Notes under the pieces: generated by a model
Seen by the model: the letters and a program-made list of their open reading frames with translations, nothing else
Database searches by the model: none
What the model was told of the DNA's origin: nothing
Part shown: positions 52,777-62,032 of the stretch, one piece after another
How positions within the stretch are numbered: position 1 is the first letter of the stretch
Layout of the letters: every line of letters begins with the position of its first letter
NCBI GenBank assembly: GCA_022774505.1
Contig: JALFLW010000030.1
Span: forward strand, 1-64,000
Direction of reading: 5' to 3'
DNA length: 64,000 nucleotides
Origin: Lachnospiraceae bacterium
Lineage (GTDB): Bacteria > Bacillota > Clostridia > Lachnospirales > Lachnospiraceae
Translations under genes and position numbers: made by a program

Positions 52777-52804
52777 AATACATGTTATACGAGGAGGAAA
52801 AGTT

Positions 52805-53032
52805 ATGAAAAAAAATGTCAGACTGAGAGTACTTTATGTGATGGAATTGTTTGTAGAACAGACAGACGCAGATAATGGAGTAACCATGAAGGAGATATTG
52901 GATTGGCTGGAGGAGCATGATCTGACCGGTGAAAGAAAGAGCATTTACGAAGATATTCGTGCATTGCAGCAGTTTGGTCTGGATATTCAGTACAATCAGA
53001 GTGACAAGACATATCGACTGGCCAGCAGATAA
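52805..53032 (+). CDS. Small HTH (DeoR/WYL-type N-terminal domain only) regulator
   Basis: 75 residues from ATG 52805 with GAGGAGG upstream. The sequence MKKNVRLRVLYVMELFVEQ, then ERKSIYEDIRALQQFGLDI, is the winged-helix domain at the start of WYL-type regulators (HTH_11). The WYL effector domain is missing and the ORF ends cleanly. It sits 21 bp before the fucosidase gene and 28 bp after trhP, so it may regulate the fucosidase or act with another protein. Confidence 0.75.
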   Translation: MKKNVRLRVLYVMELFVEQTDADNGVTMKEILDWLEEHDLTGERKSIYEDIRALQQFGLDIQYNQSDKTYRLASR

Positions 53033-53053
53033 AACAAAAAGGAGAATTAGAAA

Positions 53054-54511
53054 ATGACACCACAGCAGAAATATTTAGACATTGTGAACGAAGTGATCGC
53101 AAAAGGACCATTTAAACCGGACTGGGTATCACTTTCAGATTATTCCACACCGAAATGGCTTAAAAACGGAAAATTCGGAATCTTTATTCATTGGGGATTA
53201 TTTAGTGTGCCGGCATTTAACAATGAATGGTATTCAAGAAATATGTATATTCAGAGTATGGAAGAGTGGCAGCATCATAGAGATACCTTTGGAGAGCATA
53301 CAAAATTCGGATACAAAGATTTTATCCCTATGTTTACTGCACCGAAGTTTGATCCGGAGAAATGGGTGGAGCTTTTTAAGGAGGCTGGTGCAAAATATGT
53401 GATGCCTGTTGCAGAGCATCATGATGGTTTTCAAATGTATGACAGCGAGATCAGTGAATGGAATAGTGTAAAGATGGCAATGAAGAGAGATGTGCTGGGT
53501 GAAATGAAAGCGGCGATCGAAAAGGCAGGTCTGACATTTTGTGAATCCAACCATCGAGTAGAACACTCTTTCTTTATGGGGCATGGCAAAGAGTTTGATA
53601 GTGATATCAAAGATCCGATGAAGTTGGGAGATTTTTATTATCCGGCTATGCCTGAACCGGACAATCAGGATCTGTTCAGTCCTGCACCGCCACAGGACTT
53701 TATGGAAGACTGGCTTGCGAGAAACTGTGAGCTTGTTGAAAAGTATCATCCAAACATGGTTTATTTTGACTGGTGGATCCAGCATGATTCCGTAAAGCCT
53801 TATCTGAAGAAGTTTGCTGCTTATTATTACAACCGTGGTCTGGAATGGGGACAGCAGGTTACAATCTCTTATAAGCATGATGCGATGATGCTTGGAACCG
53901 GAGTTCTTGATATGGAACGTGGTCATTTTACGGAGGCAAAGCCATTTACCTGGCAGGCTGATACATCTATGGCATACAACTCCTGGTGTTATACAGAGCA
54001 GAACCGCTTTAAACCAACGGTGGAGATCATACAGGATCTGGTGGATATCGTCAGCAAGAACGGTTGTCTGCTGTTAAATGTAGGTCCGAAAGCGGATGGA
54101 ACGATCTGTGAGGAAGAAATCAAGATTCTCAGGGAGATGGGCGAATGGATGAAGGTAAACGGAGAGGCAATTTATGACACGCATCCATGGCGTATTCAGG
54201 CAGAAGGAAGCACAAAAGGCGTAGAGGGAATGTTCTCTGAGGAAGGGCGTCAGGCGTATGGCAGGGATGATATCCGTTTTACCTGCAAGGCAGATTATAT
54301 TTATATCATTGCCATGAAGCAGGAAGGAGCAGATGTAGTTGTTAAGTCTATGGGAGAGGAGAGCAAAGATTTCCATGGCATTATTCTCGAAATGAAAGCT
54401 TTGGGCTATGATGAACCGGTGACCTATGAGCGTGATGCGGATACGATGACAATACATGCACCGTTTGTCAAGAGCGACATGCCGGTGGTTTACAGGATGA
54501 AATTGAAATAA
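53054..54511 (+). CDS. GH29 alpha-L-fucosidase
   Basis: 485 residues, hydrolyses alpha-fucosides. Typical GH29 motifs: WLKNGKFGIFIHWGLFSVPAF (in part), EHHDGFQMYDS, and the nucleophile Asp239 in MVYFDWWIQ. Then SKNGCLLLNVGPKADG closes the barrel, and a short beta domain ends the protein. No signal peptide, so it acts on imported fuco-oligosaccharides such as mucin or milk glycans. No fucose catabolic genes or transporter adjoin it. Confidence 0.95.
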   Translation: MTPQQKYLDIVNEVIAKGPFKPDWVSLSDYSTPKWLKNGKFGIFIHWGLFSVPAFNNEWYSRNMYIQSMEEWQHHRDTFGEHTKFGYKDFIPMFTAPKFDPEKWVELFKEAGAKYVMPVAEHHDGFQMYDSEISEWNSVKMAMKRDVLGEMKAAIEKAGLTFCESNHRVEHSFFMGHGKEFDSDIKDPMKLGDFYYPAMPEPDNQDLFSPAPPQDFMEDWLARNCELVEKYHPNMVYFDWWIQHDSVKPYLKKFAAYYYNRGLEWGQQVTISYKHDAMMLGTGVLDMERGHFTEAKPFTWQADTSMAYNSWCYTEQNRFKPTVEIIQDLVDIVSKNGCLLLNVGPKADGTICEEEIKILREMGEWMKVNGEAIYDTHPWRIQAEGSTKGVEGMFSEEGRQAYGRDDIRFTCKADYIYIIAMKQEGADVVVKSMGEESKDFHGIILEMKALGYDEPVTYERDADTMTIHAPFVKSDMPVVYRMKLK

Positions 54512-54537
54512 TAGCAGGATACAGATAATCCAAAAAG

Positions 54538-54577
54538 AAAGGCTGATGCATTACAAATGCATCAGCCTTTTGTTACA
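54538..54577. terminator. Bidirectional terminator after the fucosidase
   Basis: GGCTGATGCATT-ACA-AATGCATCAGCC followed by TTTTG on plus; on minus it is followed by TTTCTTTTTGG, serving the convergent csp gene too. 54578-54674 shows nothing else. Confidence 0.9.
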
Positions 54578-54674
54578 CATCAAAGCTATGTCCAGATAAT
54601 TTTGCAATAAAAAACTTTATTAAAAAACTAAAATGGTTTATGCCATGAATATAACGTCTGTCTGTCAACTGCAA

Positions 54675-54875
54675 TTAACCAAGCTTAACAACGTTAGCAG
54701 CCTGTGGTCCCTTTTCTCCGTTTACAACGTCGAACTCAACCTCTTCGCCCTCGTCAAGAACCTTGAAACCGTCCATCTGAAGTGCTGAGAAATGTACGAA
54801 TACATCCTTGCCGGTCTCGTCAGAGATGAAACCAAAACCCTTCTTTGCGTTAAACCATTTAACTGTACCCTTCAT
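54675..54875 (-). CDS. csp: Cold-shock protein
   Basis: A 66-residue CspA-type RNA chaperone. ATG 54875 is preceded by TTAGGAGG. RNP1 is [11 protein letters not shown] and RNP2 is [26 protein letters not shown] is the standard start. It stands alone with its own promoter and an untranslated leader of about 60 bases. Confidence 0.97.
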   Translation of the reverse strand: MKGTVKWFNAKKGFGFISDETGKDVFVHFSALQMDGFKVLDEGEEVEFDVVNGEKGPQAANVVKLG

Positions 54876-54942
54876 AGTAGTGCCTCCTAAAATAATGAAA
54901 AAATTTTGTAACCTGTGTGAGCACAGATTCGACAACATGTTT

Positions 54943-54971
54943 AATCTACCATATTCACTTGTTCCTGTCAA
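54943..54971 (-). promoter_or_regulatory. Sigma-A promoter of csp
   Basis: Minus strand: TTGACA (54971-54966), 17-base spacer, TAGATT (54948-54943). Confidence 0.75.
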
Positions 54972-54990
54972 TGTTAAAAAATCGCTTTCG

Positions 54991-56829
54991 TCACCCGTTT
55001 TTTTTAATACCAAGTTCCTGTGCCAGTTCCTCGAGATACATCCAACGTTCCATTTTTTCATCCAATTTTTCAGAGAGAGAATCCTTTTCTGTTGACAGTT
55101 TTTCTAAACGGACAAAATCACTGGCAGCCTGTCCCATTTCTTGGTCAATTTGTTCCAGACGGTTTTCGAGATCAGCGATATCCTGTTCGATGGTTTCAAA
55201 GTCTTTTTGCTCCTGATAGGTCATTTTTTTCTTTTTGGTCTGTCCTTCTTTCCAGTTGCTGCGGTTGATGGCTTTTTGGGATCCGTGAATAGCAGAAGTG
55301 GCAGAGGTGGCCGGTTCGGAGGCAGTTGTATGGTTTGCTGCTTCTTTGGCATGGAGATAATCTGTGTATCCGCCCTCGTACTGAACCAGACGTCCGTCAC
55401 CCTCATAGGCAAAAATACGATGTACTACCCTGTCCAGGAAGTAGCGGTCGTGGGAAACAGTGGCAACAATGCCGTCAAAGTGATCCAGATAATCCTCGAG
55501 GATCGTCAAGGTAGCTATATCCAGATCGTTTGTCGGTTCGTCAAGAAAAAGGACATTTGGTGCTTCCATCAGGATACGCAGAAGATAAAGACGCCTTTTT
55601 TCGCCACCGGAGAGTTTTTTGATCAAAGAGTACTGCATGTCTCCCGGAAAGAGGAAACGTTCCAGCATGGCAGAGGCGGTGATCAGGGAACCGTCCGGCT
55701 GGCGGATATATTCAGCACCGCTTCTGACATAATCGATCACCCGCATATTTTCATCAAGAGCTTCATTTTCCTGTGAAAAGTAACCAATCTTTACGGTTTG
55801 GCCGATGGTTACTGTTCCACTGTCCGGAGTGACGGAGCCGTCAATGATCTTCATAAGAGTGGATTTACCGCAGCCATTCGGTCCAATGATGCCGATGCGG
55901 TCGTTGCGTAAAAAGATATAGGAAAAATCCCGGATCAGGGTGCGGCTTCCATAGCTCTTTGTGATATTTTCCAATTCGACTGTTGTACGGCCGAGACGAG
56001 AGGAAACAGAGGTCATCTCCACTGTGCTGTCCCTGACAGGTGCTGTAGTGTCGCGGAGTGCTTCATAGCGGGCAATATGTGCTTTCTGCTTAGTGGACCG
56101 GGCTCTGGCACCGCGCTGCATCCATGCGATCTCTACACGCAGAAGGCTCTGGCGTTTGCGTTCCGTAGCCATTTCGATCTCTTCACGCTGGGCCTTTCGC
56201 TCAAGAAAACCCAGATAATTGCAATTGTAGCTGTAAAGCTTTCCTTTATCTATTTCCATAATGCGGTTTACGACACTATCCAAAAAATATCGGTCGTGGG
56301 TGATCATTATAAGAGCACATTTGCTGGCTTTGAGAAAGTGCTCCAGCCATTCTGCCATGGCACTGTCCAAATGGTTCGTCGGCTCATCCAGAACAAGAAT
56401 GTCGGAAGGAGTCAGCAGCGTTCTTACCAGAGCAACCCTTTTGCGCTGTCCTCCGGACAATTCCATGATATTTTGTGAGTATTCTGTTATGCCAAGCTTT
56501 GTCAGCATTGTTTTTGCATCAGCCTCGTGATCGAGAGGGCTGCCGGCAATGTCTTCCGCTAAAGGAAGAGCGGCTGTAAGGACATCAAACTCCGTTGGAA
56601 ATACAGGATTCTGGGGAAGATAGCCGATTCGCAGATTTCTTCCCATGATCACTGTACCCTGATCAGGTGTTTCCTTGCCTGCCAGGATTTTTAAAAGAGT
56701 GGATTTGCCGGTTCCGTTAATACCGATGATACCCACCTTCTCCTGTTCGTTGAGGGAAAAGCTTATATCATCAAAAAGTTTTCTCTCAGTATAAGCGTGG
56801 GATAAATGTTCTACTGTGATCAGATTCAT
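54991..56829 (-). CDS. ABC-F family ATPase (Uup-like)
   Basis: 612 residues with two ABC cassettes and no membrane segments. Walker A sites are GINGTGKST and GPNGCGKST; signatures are LSGGQRKR and LSGGEKRR; Walker B sites are [11 protein letters not shown] and [11 protein letters not shown]. The inter-domain linker contains the [16 protein letters not shown] stretch of the Uup/EttA group, and the C-terminal ~85 residues form a Lys/Glu-rich coiled coil as in Uup. ABC-F proteins act at the ribosome. ATG 56829 is preferred over 56841. Resistance function is not implied. Confidence 0.93.
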   Translation of the reverse strand: MNLITVEHLSHAYTERKLFDDISFSLNEQEKVGIIGINGTGKSTLLKILAGKETPDQGTVIMGRNLRIGYLPQNPVFPTEFDVLTAALPLAEDIAGSPLDHEADAKTMLTKLGITEYSQNIMELSGGQRKRVALVRTLLTPSDILVLDEPTNHLDSAMAEWLEHFLKASKCALIMITHDRYFLDSVVNRIMEIDKGKLYSYNCNYLGFLERKAQREEIEMATERKRQSLLRVEIAWMQRGARARSTKQKAHIARYEALRDTTAPVRDSTVEMTSVSSRLGRTTVELENITKSYGSRTLIRDFSYIFLRNDRIGIIGPNGCGKSTLMKIIDGSVTPDSGTVTIGQTVKIGYFSQENEALDENMRVIDYVRSGAEYIRQPDGSLITASAMLERFLFPGDMQYSLIKKLSGGEKRRLYLLRILMEAPNVLFLDEPTNDLDIATLTILEDYLDHFDGIVATVSHDRYFLDRVVHRIFAYEGDGRLVQYEGGYTDYLHAKEAANHTTASEPATSATSAIHGSQKAINRSNWKEGQTKKKKMTYQEQKDFETIEQDIADLENRLEQIDQEMGQAASDFVRLEKLSTEKDSLSEKLDEKMERWMYLEELAQELGIKKNG

Positions 56830-56859
56830 GATAAACCTCATTTCTAATTCTCTTTTTAT

Positions 56860-56887
56860 TTGACACTACACGGGAATCCTTTATAAT
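56860..56887 (+). promoter_or_regulatory. Sigma-A promoter of the thioesterase operon
   Basis: TTGACA (56860-56865), 16-base spacer, TATAAT (56882-56887), both perfect consensus. Confidence 0.8.
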
Positions 56888-56943
56888 GAAATCATGATAA
56901 TGCATAATATGTCATTCTGTCAAAACAGAAATGGAGGGGTTTT

Positions 56944-57384
56944 GTGAAAAGTTATAAGCGTCTGGTAAATTATTATGAGACAGATCAGATGGGAATTGTC
57001 CATCATTCAAATTATATAAGGTATTTTGAAGAGGCGAGATTAAACTGGATGGATCAGATAGGATTGTCTTACAGCGGATTGGAAGAGATGGGAATCATTA
57101 TACCGGTTACCTTTGTGAACTGCAGTTATAAAAATCCGGTCCGGTTTGGAGATCAGATTGTGATCAATGTCCGTTTGACAAAATTTGACGGTATCAAGAT
57201 GGAATTTGCATATGAGATCATAGATGAGAGTTCCGGGAAAATCAGAAGCACCGGAAGCAGCGGACATTGTTTTTTGGATCGTGGAATGCATCCTGTGTTG
57301 ATAAGGAAAAGTCGTCCGGAATTATATGAGATCATGCTTCGTGCACTTCGCGAAGATGGTGGCAGAGGAAGAAAGGGAATGTAG
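56944..57384 (+). CDS. YbgC/FadM-type acyl-CoA thioesterase
   Basis: A 146-residue hot-dog-fold 4HBT thioesterase. The YYETDQMGIVHHSNYIRYFEEAR block contains the catalytic Asp of the family (TDxMGxVHHxNY). GTG 56944 is the start, with GGAGGGG upstream. The physiological acyl substrate is unknown. The next gene starts 6 bp later, so they form an operon. Confidence 0.92.
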   Translation: MKSYKRLVNYYETDQMGIVHHSNYIRYFEEARLNWMDQIGLSYSGLEEMGIIIPVTFVNCSYKNPVRFGDQIVINVRLTKFDGIKMEFAYEIIDESSGKIRSTGSSGHCFLDRGMHPVLIRKSRPELYEIMLRALREDGGRGRKGM

Positions 57385-57389
57385 GTGAA

Positions 57390-59171
57390 ATGAAAAAGAA
57401 ACTTTTGACGATACTTGTTACCAGTCTGGTAATGATTGCTGCTATGGGGATTTTTTTATTTAAGATGAATTCCATGACAAAGCACATGGAAAAAAAGCAG
57501 GAAGCACTCCGTAAAGAGGAAATGGATACGGATCTGAAGACCAAAGCGTTTGAAGATATTGACAAACTGGATCTTCAGACTCTTTACATATCAGGGGACA
57601 AGAAAAATGTAGTAACTACCGGCAACAAAGAGTTAAATGATATATACAGTAAGGGGAAATCTGCAGATATAGAGGAGAGGCTTACGGATCTGAAGCAAAA
57701 GGGAAGCTATTCTCAAAAGGATCCTCTGTGGGCATATGACCCATTTGGGACAAACCCGGAATCCTTTTATCTGTATTTTAAGACAAAGGGGCAGTTTTAT
57801 TGCCGTTATACGATATCTGTAGATGATGATAAGGTACCGGATTTTACAAGGACACTGGATAATGGGAAGGCAGATAATCTGACCAAAGAACATGAATATA
57901 ATGTAACAGGGCTGGTGCCGGGAAAAACAAATTATATGATATTCCGGCTGTATAATAAAAAAGATGAATTGGCAGACACCCTGTATTATAAAGTGAAAAT
58001 GCCGAAAAGCTACAGTGGGGCACAGGTTATTTTAAGTTCACAGAGCCCACAGGTTGCAAAGAGCAGACAGGAGCAGCAAAATGGTCTGTATACGGTATTT
58101 CGTAAGGCTCCATCCGGTGAGAAAAATGCAATCCTCTTATATGACAACAGTGGTGTTTTACGGGGAGAGTTTCCGACGCGCTGCTGTAATATCAATATGG
58201 AGGAGATATATGATACGCTTATTTATGCCTTGGATGATAATACACTGGTGCGTGTGAACGAACTGGGGCAGGTGACAGATTGTCTGGAAATCCCGCTTCA
58301 TCATATATATGGAGAATATGCATATGACGGATCCGGTGCTGTATATATATTGGCACAGCCGGTACAAAGCTCCGGTTCGCTCGGCAGTGTGGTGAAACTG
58401 GAGATCAATTCGGGTGAGGTGACAGATGCATTGGATCTTTCTGATATACCGGCATTGGTTAAGCTGGTGAAGCATGCTGACAAAAAGAACAGATTAAAAG
58501 GGAAAAATCATATGGCGATCGATTCTGTACAGGTTGTGGGAACGAATCAGCTGCTGCTTGGCTCATCGAAATATTCTGCCATCATGAAAATAAGCAATGT
58601 AAACAGCCTTATGCCAAAGCTTGACTATATGATCACGGATCAAAAGCAGTGGAATATATCAGGAAAGGGCAGGGAAAAGAAAAGACTTCGCAGGAAGATA
58701 CTGACAAAGGCTCTGGAAGAAGGGCAGGAAGAACCGGTTCAGGCATCTCCGCTGATCGATTCTATTCTGGATACAGGCAAGGATACGACACCTGAACTAT
58801 TCCGGTCTCAGTATGGACAAAATGCATTGGTTGTGGAAAAAGATCCGGCTCTGGCAGAAGGACAGTATTATGTCAGTATGCTGAATAATAATGCAGGCAG
58901 GGGAAGCTCAGGAAAGAAAAGTTCATACTATTACAGATATCTTGTGGATGAAAACGCAGGGACATATGCTTTGACCGAAAAGGAAAGACTTCCTTGGAAC
59001 GGAAAGGGAGGAAATGTGACGGCATATAAGGAAAGCTTTCTGTATTGTCTGGCCGGAAAGCATGTTTATGAGGAGATTGACAAAACAGGGAGAGTGATAC
59101 GCTCCTTTAAGGTCAAAGGAGACCTGAAGAGAGTTTATAAAAGTGATTGGAAGGGATTTTGGTTTTATTAA
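57390..59171 (+). CDS. Arylsulfotransferase-like (ASST) membrane-anchored protein, active site not conserved
   Basis: 593 residues with an N-terminal membrane anchor (about 5-25), coiled-coil stretch, an Ig-like ASST_N-type domain (about 112-205, DPLWAYDPFGTNP...YYKVKMPKS) and a beta-propeller-like remainder. In ASST enzymes a HxNS motif and an SSR motif 18 residues later carry catalytic His and Arg. Here the aligned positions are Ala376 (NHMAIDS) and Lys394 (GSSK), and the later QH motif reads QY (475). It therefore looks non-catalytic, possibly binding. It shares an operon with the thioesterase. Confidence 0.7.
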   Translation: MKKKLLTILVTSLVMIAAMGIFLFKMNSMTKHMEKKQEALRKEEMDTDLKTKAFEDIDKLDLQTLYISGDKKNVVTTGNKELNDIYSKGKSADIEERLTDLKQKGSYSQKDPLWAYDPFGTNPESFYLYFKTKGQFYCRYTISVDDDKVPDFTRTLDNGKADNLTKEHEYNVTGLVPGKTNYMIFRLYNKKDELADTLYYKVKMPKSYSGAQVILSSQSPQVAKSRQEQQNGLYTVFRKAPSGEKNAILLYDNSGVLRGEFPTRCCNINMEEIYDTLIYALDDNTLVRVNELGQVTDCLEIPLHHIYGEYAYDGSGAVYILAQPVQSSGSLGSVVKLEINSGEVTDALDLSDIPALVKLVKHADKKNRLKGKNHMAIDSVQVVGTNQLLLGSSKYSAIMKISNVNSLMPKLDYMITDQKQWNISGKGREKKRLRRKILTKALEEGQEEPVQASPLIDSILDTGKDTTPELFRSQYGQNALVVEKDPALAEGQYYVSMLNNNAGRGSSGKKSSYYYRYLVDENAGTYALTEKERLPWNGKGGNVTAYKESFLYCLAGKHVYEEIDKTGRVIRSFKVKGDLKRVYKSDWKGFWFY

Positions 59172-59249
59172 TCCAATATGATATAGACAGCAGATAAGCA
59201 GATGTAAATGAAAGAGAAGTTTCCGGTGGAGACTTCTTTTTCTGATGGT

Positions 59250-59278
59250 GGCAAAACGCTGGTTTTGCCCTTTTTTTA
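59250..59278 (+). terminator. Intrinsic terminator after the ASST-like gene
   Basis: GGCAAAAC-GCTG-GTTTTGCC followed by CTTTTTTT. Identical in stem and loop to the terminator at 24102. Confidence 0.9.
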
Positions 59279-59307
59279 TTGACCGTACACAGGAAAAGAG
59301 GTATACT
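59279..59307 (+). promoter_or_regulatory. Sigma-A promoter of the transaldolase-transketolase operon
   Basis: TTGACC (59279-59284), 17-base spacer, TATACT (59302-59307). It starts directly at the end of the preceding terminator. Confidence 0.75.
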
Positions 59308-59370
59308 AAAAACAGTTATTTTGTGTAGTTAGTAACGGTTTGAACAATTTATTAACAGGAGGAAATTAAG

Positions 59371-60027
59371 ATGAAATTTTTTGTTGACACAGCGAAGATT
59401 GAAGACATCAAAAAGGCAAATGACATGGGTGTGATCTGTGGTGTAACTACAAATCCGTCTCTGATCGCGAAGGAAGGCGGAAAGAGTCAGGAAGAAATCC
59501 TCAAGGAGATCGCATCTATCGTAGATGGTCCGATCAGTGGAGAGGTAAAAGCAACAACTGTAGATGCAGAGGGAATGATCGCTGAAGGACGTGAGATTGC
59601 AAAGCTTCATCCTAATATGGTAGTGAAGATCCCTATGACAGTAGAAGGTCTTAAGGCTACAAAGGTACTGGCATCTGAGGGAGTTAAGGTAAATGTTACT
59701 TTGATCTTTTCTGCAAATCAGGCACTTCTGGCTGCCAGAGCAGGTGCTGCATATGTATCACCATTCCTTGGCCGTCTGGATGACATTTCGCAGCCGGGAA
59801 TTGACCTTATCGAGACGATCACTGCTATTTTTGACAATTACGGTATTGACACAGAGATCATCGCAGCAAGTATCCGTAATCCGATCCATGTAACGGATTG
59901 TGCTCTTGCAGGTGCTGATATTGCAACAGTGCCATATTCTGTTATTGAGCAGATGACCAAACATCCTCTGACTGATCAGGGAATTGAGAAGTTTCAGAAG
60001 GAATATCTCGCTGTATTTGGCGAGTGA
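59371..60027 (+). CDS. tal: Fructose-6-phosphate aldolase / transaldolase-like (short type)
   Basis: A 218-residue TIM barrel of the short transaldolase family. [16 protein letters not shown] is the classic start; [12 protein letters not shown] and the Schiff-base Lys in [13 protein letters not shown] (near residue 86) are present. Short forms include true transaldolases (TalC) and fructose-6-phosphate aldolases; linkage to transketolase favours transaldolase in the pentose phosphate pathway. AGGAGG precedes the ATG. Confidence 0.94.
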   Translation: MKFFVDTAKIEDIKKANDMGVICGVTTNPSLIAKEGGKSQEEILKEIASIVDGPISGEVKATTVDAEGMIAEGREIAKLHPNMVVKIPMTVEGLKATKVLASEGVKVNVTLIFSANQALLAARAGAAYVSPFLGRLDDISQPGIDLIETITAIFDNYGIDTEIIAASIRNPIHVTDCALAGADIATVPYSVIEQMTKHPLTDQGIEKFQKEYLAVFGE

Positions 60028-60082
60028 TCAGGGCTGTTTTCAAAGCAGCCGCCAATAAATCACAGACAGAAAGGAAAATAAA

Positions 60083-60913
60083 ATGGATACATTAGCATTA
60101 AAGAAAACTGCAAATGAGATTCGCAAGGGCATTGTGACTGCTGTACACAGTGCGAAATCAGGTCATCCGGGTGGATCTCTTTCGGCAGCAGATATTTTAA
60201 CATATCTCTATTTTGAAGAAATGAATGTAGATCCAAAGGATCCAAAGAAAGCAGATCGAGACCGCTTCGTTCTTTCAAAAGGACATATTGCACCTGCTCT
60301 TTATGCAACGCTGGCGCAGAAGGGATATTTTCCGAAAGAAGATCTGAAAACACTTCGCCATGTTGGATCTTATCTGCAGGGTCATCCTGATATGAAACAT
60401 ATTCCGGGAGTCGATATGTCAAGCGGTTCTCTGGGACAGGGAGTGTCTGCGGCAGTTGGTATGGCATTGTCCGCAAAATTGGACAATGCGGATTATCGTA
60501 CTTATACTCTGTTGGGAGACGGTGAGATTCAGGAAGGACAGGTTTGGGAGGCTGCTATGTTTGCAGGAGCCCGTAAGCTTGATAATCTCGTAGTGATCGT
60601 AGATAATAATGGTCTTCAGATTGACGGAGACATTGCAGATGTATGTTCACCATACCCTATTGCTGATAAGTTCAAGGCATTTAATTTCAATGTGATCGAG
60701 ATTGATGCACACGATTTTGAACAGATCGCAGATGCTTTCAAGAAGGCAAAAGCGACAAAGGGAATGCCGACAGCGATCATCGCAAAGAGTATTAAAGGCA
60801 AGGGCGTAAGCTTTATGGAGAATCAGGCAGGATGGCATGGTTCTGCTCCGAATGATGAGCAGTATGCCCAGGCAATGGCTGATCTTGATAAAATCGGTGA
60901 GAGCTTAAAATAA
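60083..60913 (+). CDS. Transketolase, N-terminal (TPP-binding) subunit
   Basis: 276 residues, the first half of a split transketolase as is common in Clostridia. SGHPGGSLSAADILTYLY, KGHIAPALYATLA, and the TPP/Mg motif GDGEIQEGQVWEAAMFAGARKLDNLVVIVDNN (in blocks) are present. It needs the following gene product to form the active site. It lies 55 bp after tal, in one operon. Confidence 0.95.
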   Translation: MDTLALKKTANEIRKGIVTAVHSAKSGHPGGSLSAADILTYLYFEEMNVDPKDPKKADRDRFVLSKGHIAPALYATLAQKGYFPKEDLKTLRHVGSYLQGHPDMKHIPGVDMSSGSLGQGVSAAVGMALSAKLDNADYRTYTLLGDGEIQEGQVWEAAMFAGARKLDNLVVIVDNNGLQIDGDIADVCSPYPIADKFKAFNFNVIEIDAHDFEQIADAFKKAKATKGMPTAIIAKSIKGKGVSFMENQAGWHGSAPNDEQYAQAMADLDKIGESLK

Positions 60914-60925
60914 AGGAGGATGAAC

Positions 60926-61870
60926 ATGGCTGACGTAAAGAAAATTGCGACGAGAGAAAGTTACGGAAATGCATTAAAAGAATATGCAGAGGAATATCCA
61001 AATCTTGTAGTTCTTGATGCCGATCTGGCAGCAGCGACCAAGACAGCAATCTTTAAAAAAGCATATCCGGACAGACATATAGATTGTGGTATTGCAGAAT
61101 GCGACATGATGGGAATTGCGGCAGGACTTGCAACGACAGGAAAGATTCCTTTTGTAAGCTCCTTTGCTATGTTTGCAGCAGGACGTGCTTTTGAGCAGGT
61201 TCGTAATTCTATCGCTTACCCACATCTGAATGTGAAGATAGGTGCTACGCATGCCGGTATATCAGTAGGTGAAGATGGTGCCACACATCAGTGTTGTGAG
61301 GATCTGGCTCTGATGCGTACCATTCCGGGGATGATAGTAATGAACCCATCAGACGATATTGAAGCGAAGGCTGCAGTAAAAGCTGCATTGGATCATGACG
61401 GACCTGTGTATATCCGTTTTGGACGTCTGGCTGTACCGGTGATCAATGACAGACCGGATTACAAATTTGAGATGGGCAAGGGCGTTGTACTGCGTGAGGG
61501 CAAAGATATTACTCTTATCGCTACCGGTCTTGAGGTTGGTGAGACACTGGAGGCAGCAGAGAAGCTTGCAGCAGATGGTATTTCGGCAAAGGTCATCAAT
61601 ATTCATACGATCAAACCACTGGATGAAGAGCTCGTAGTAGCTGCAGCAAAGGAGACCGGAAGAGTTGTAACCATAGAAGAACATTCAGTGATTGGCGGTC
61701 TGGGCAGTGCGGTATGTGACTGCCTGTCAGCAAAGGCACCAACCAAGGTATTAAAGATTGGTGTAAATGATACTTTTGGTGAATCAGGACCGGCTTTGGA
61801 GCTGATCAAGAAGTATGGACTGGATGCAGAAAGTATTTATAAAAAAGTCAAGGATTTTGTTGCTGAGTAG
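60926..61870 (+). CDS. Transketolase, C-terminal (pyrimidine-binding) subunit
   Basis: 314 residues from ATG 60926; an ATG at 60920 overlaps the AAAGGAGGA ribosome-binding site and is rejected. Residues include DADLAAATKT, the catalytic Glu in DCGIAECDMMGIAAGLA, ISVGEDGATHQCCEDLALMRTIPG (in part), and the transketolase C-terminal domain with EEHSVIGGLGSAV. It starts 12 bp after the N-terminal subunit gene. Confidence 0.95.
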   Translation: MADVKKIATRESYGNALKEYAEEYPNLVVLDADLAAATKTAIFKKAYPDRHIDCGIAECDMMGIAAGLATTGKIPFVSSFAMFAAGRAFEQVRNSIAYPHLNVKIGATHAGISVGEDGATHQCCEDLALMRTIPGMIVMNPSDDIEAKAAVKAALDHDGPVYIRFGRLAVPVINDRPDYKFEMGKGVVLREGKDITLIATGLEVGETLEAAEKLAADGISAKVINIHTIKPLDEELVVAAAKETGRVVTIEEHSVIGGLGSAVCDCLSAKAPTKVLKIGVNDTFGESGPALELIKKYGLDAESIYKKVKDFVAE

Positions 61871-61911
61871 GAAATGCACAAGATAGGCAGCTGATCAGCA
61901 GATAATTAGGA

Positions 61912-61948
61912 ACAGGGTTTGTACGAGAGGAGTACAGACCCTGTTTTT
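61912..61948 (+). terminator. Intrinsic terminator after transketolase
   Basis: ACAGGGTTTGTAC (61912-61924) pairs with GTACAGACCCTGT (61932-61944), followed by TTTT. Confidence 0.9.
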
Positions 61949-62032
61949 GATAGAAGGAATATAGTATGCTGCATCACAGAGAAGAGCGATGTATTAGCGG
62001 TATACTTTGACAAAAGACAGGAGAGTGTATTT

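Noticed and set aside
53234..53926. 230-codon minus-strand ORF
   Set aside because: Antisense to the fucosidase gene; composition and lack of RBS mark it as a shadow.
55141..55776. 211-codon plus-strand ORF
   Set aside because: Antisense to the ABC-F ATPase; no motif.
54991..56829. Antibiotic-resistance ABC-F call
   Set aside because: Linker and C-terminal coiled coil fit the housekeeping Uup group; no resistance context is visible.
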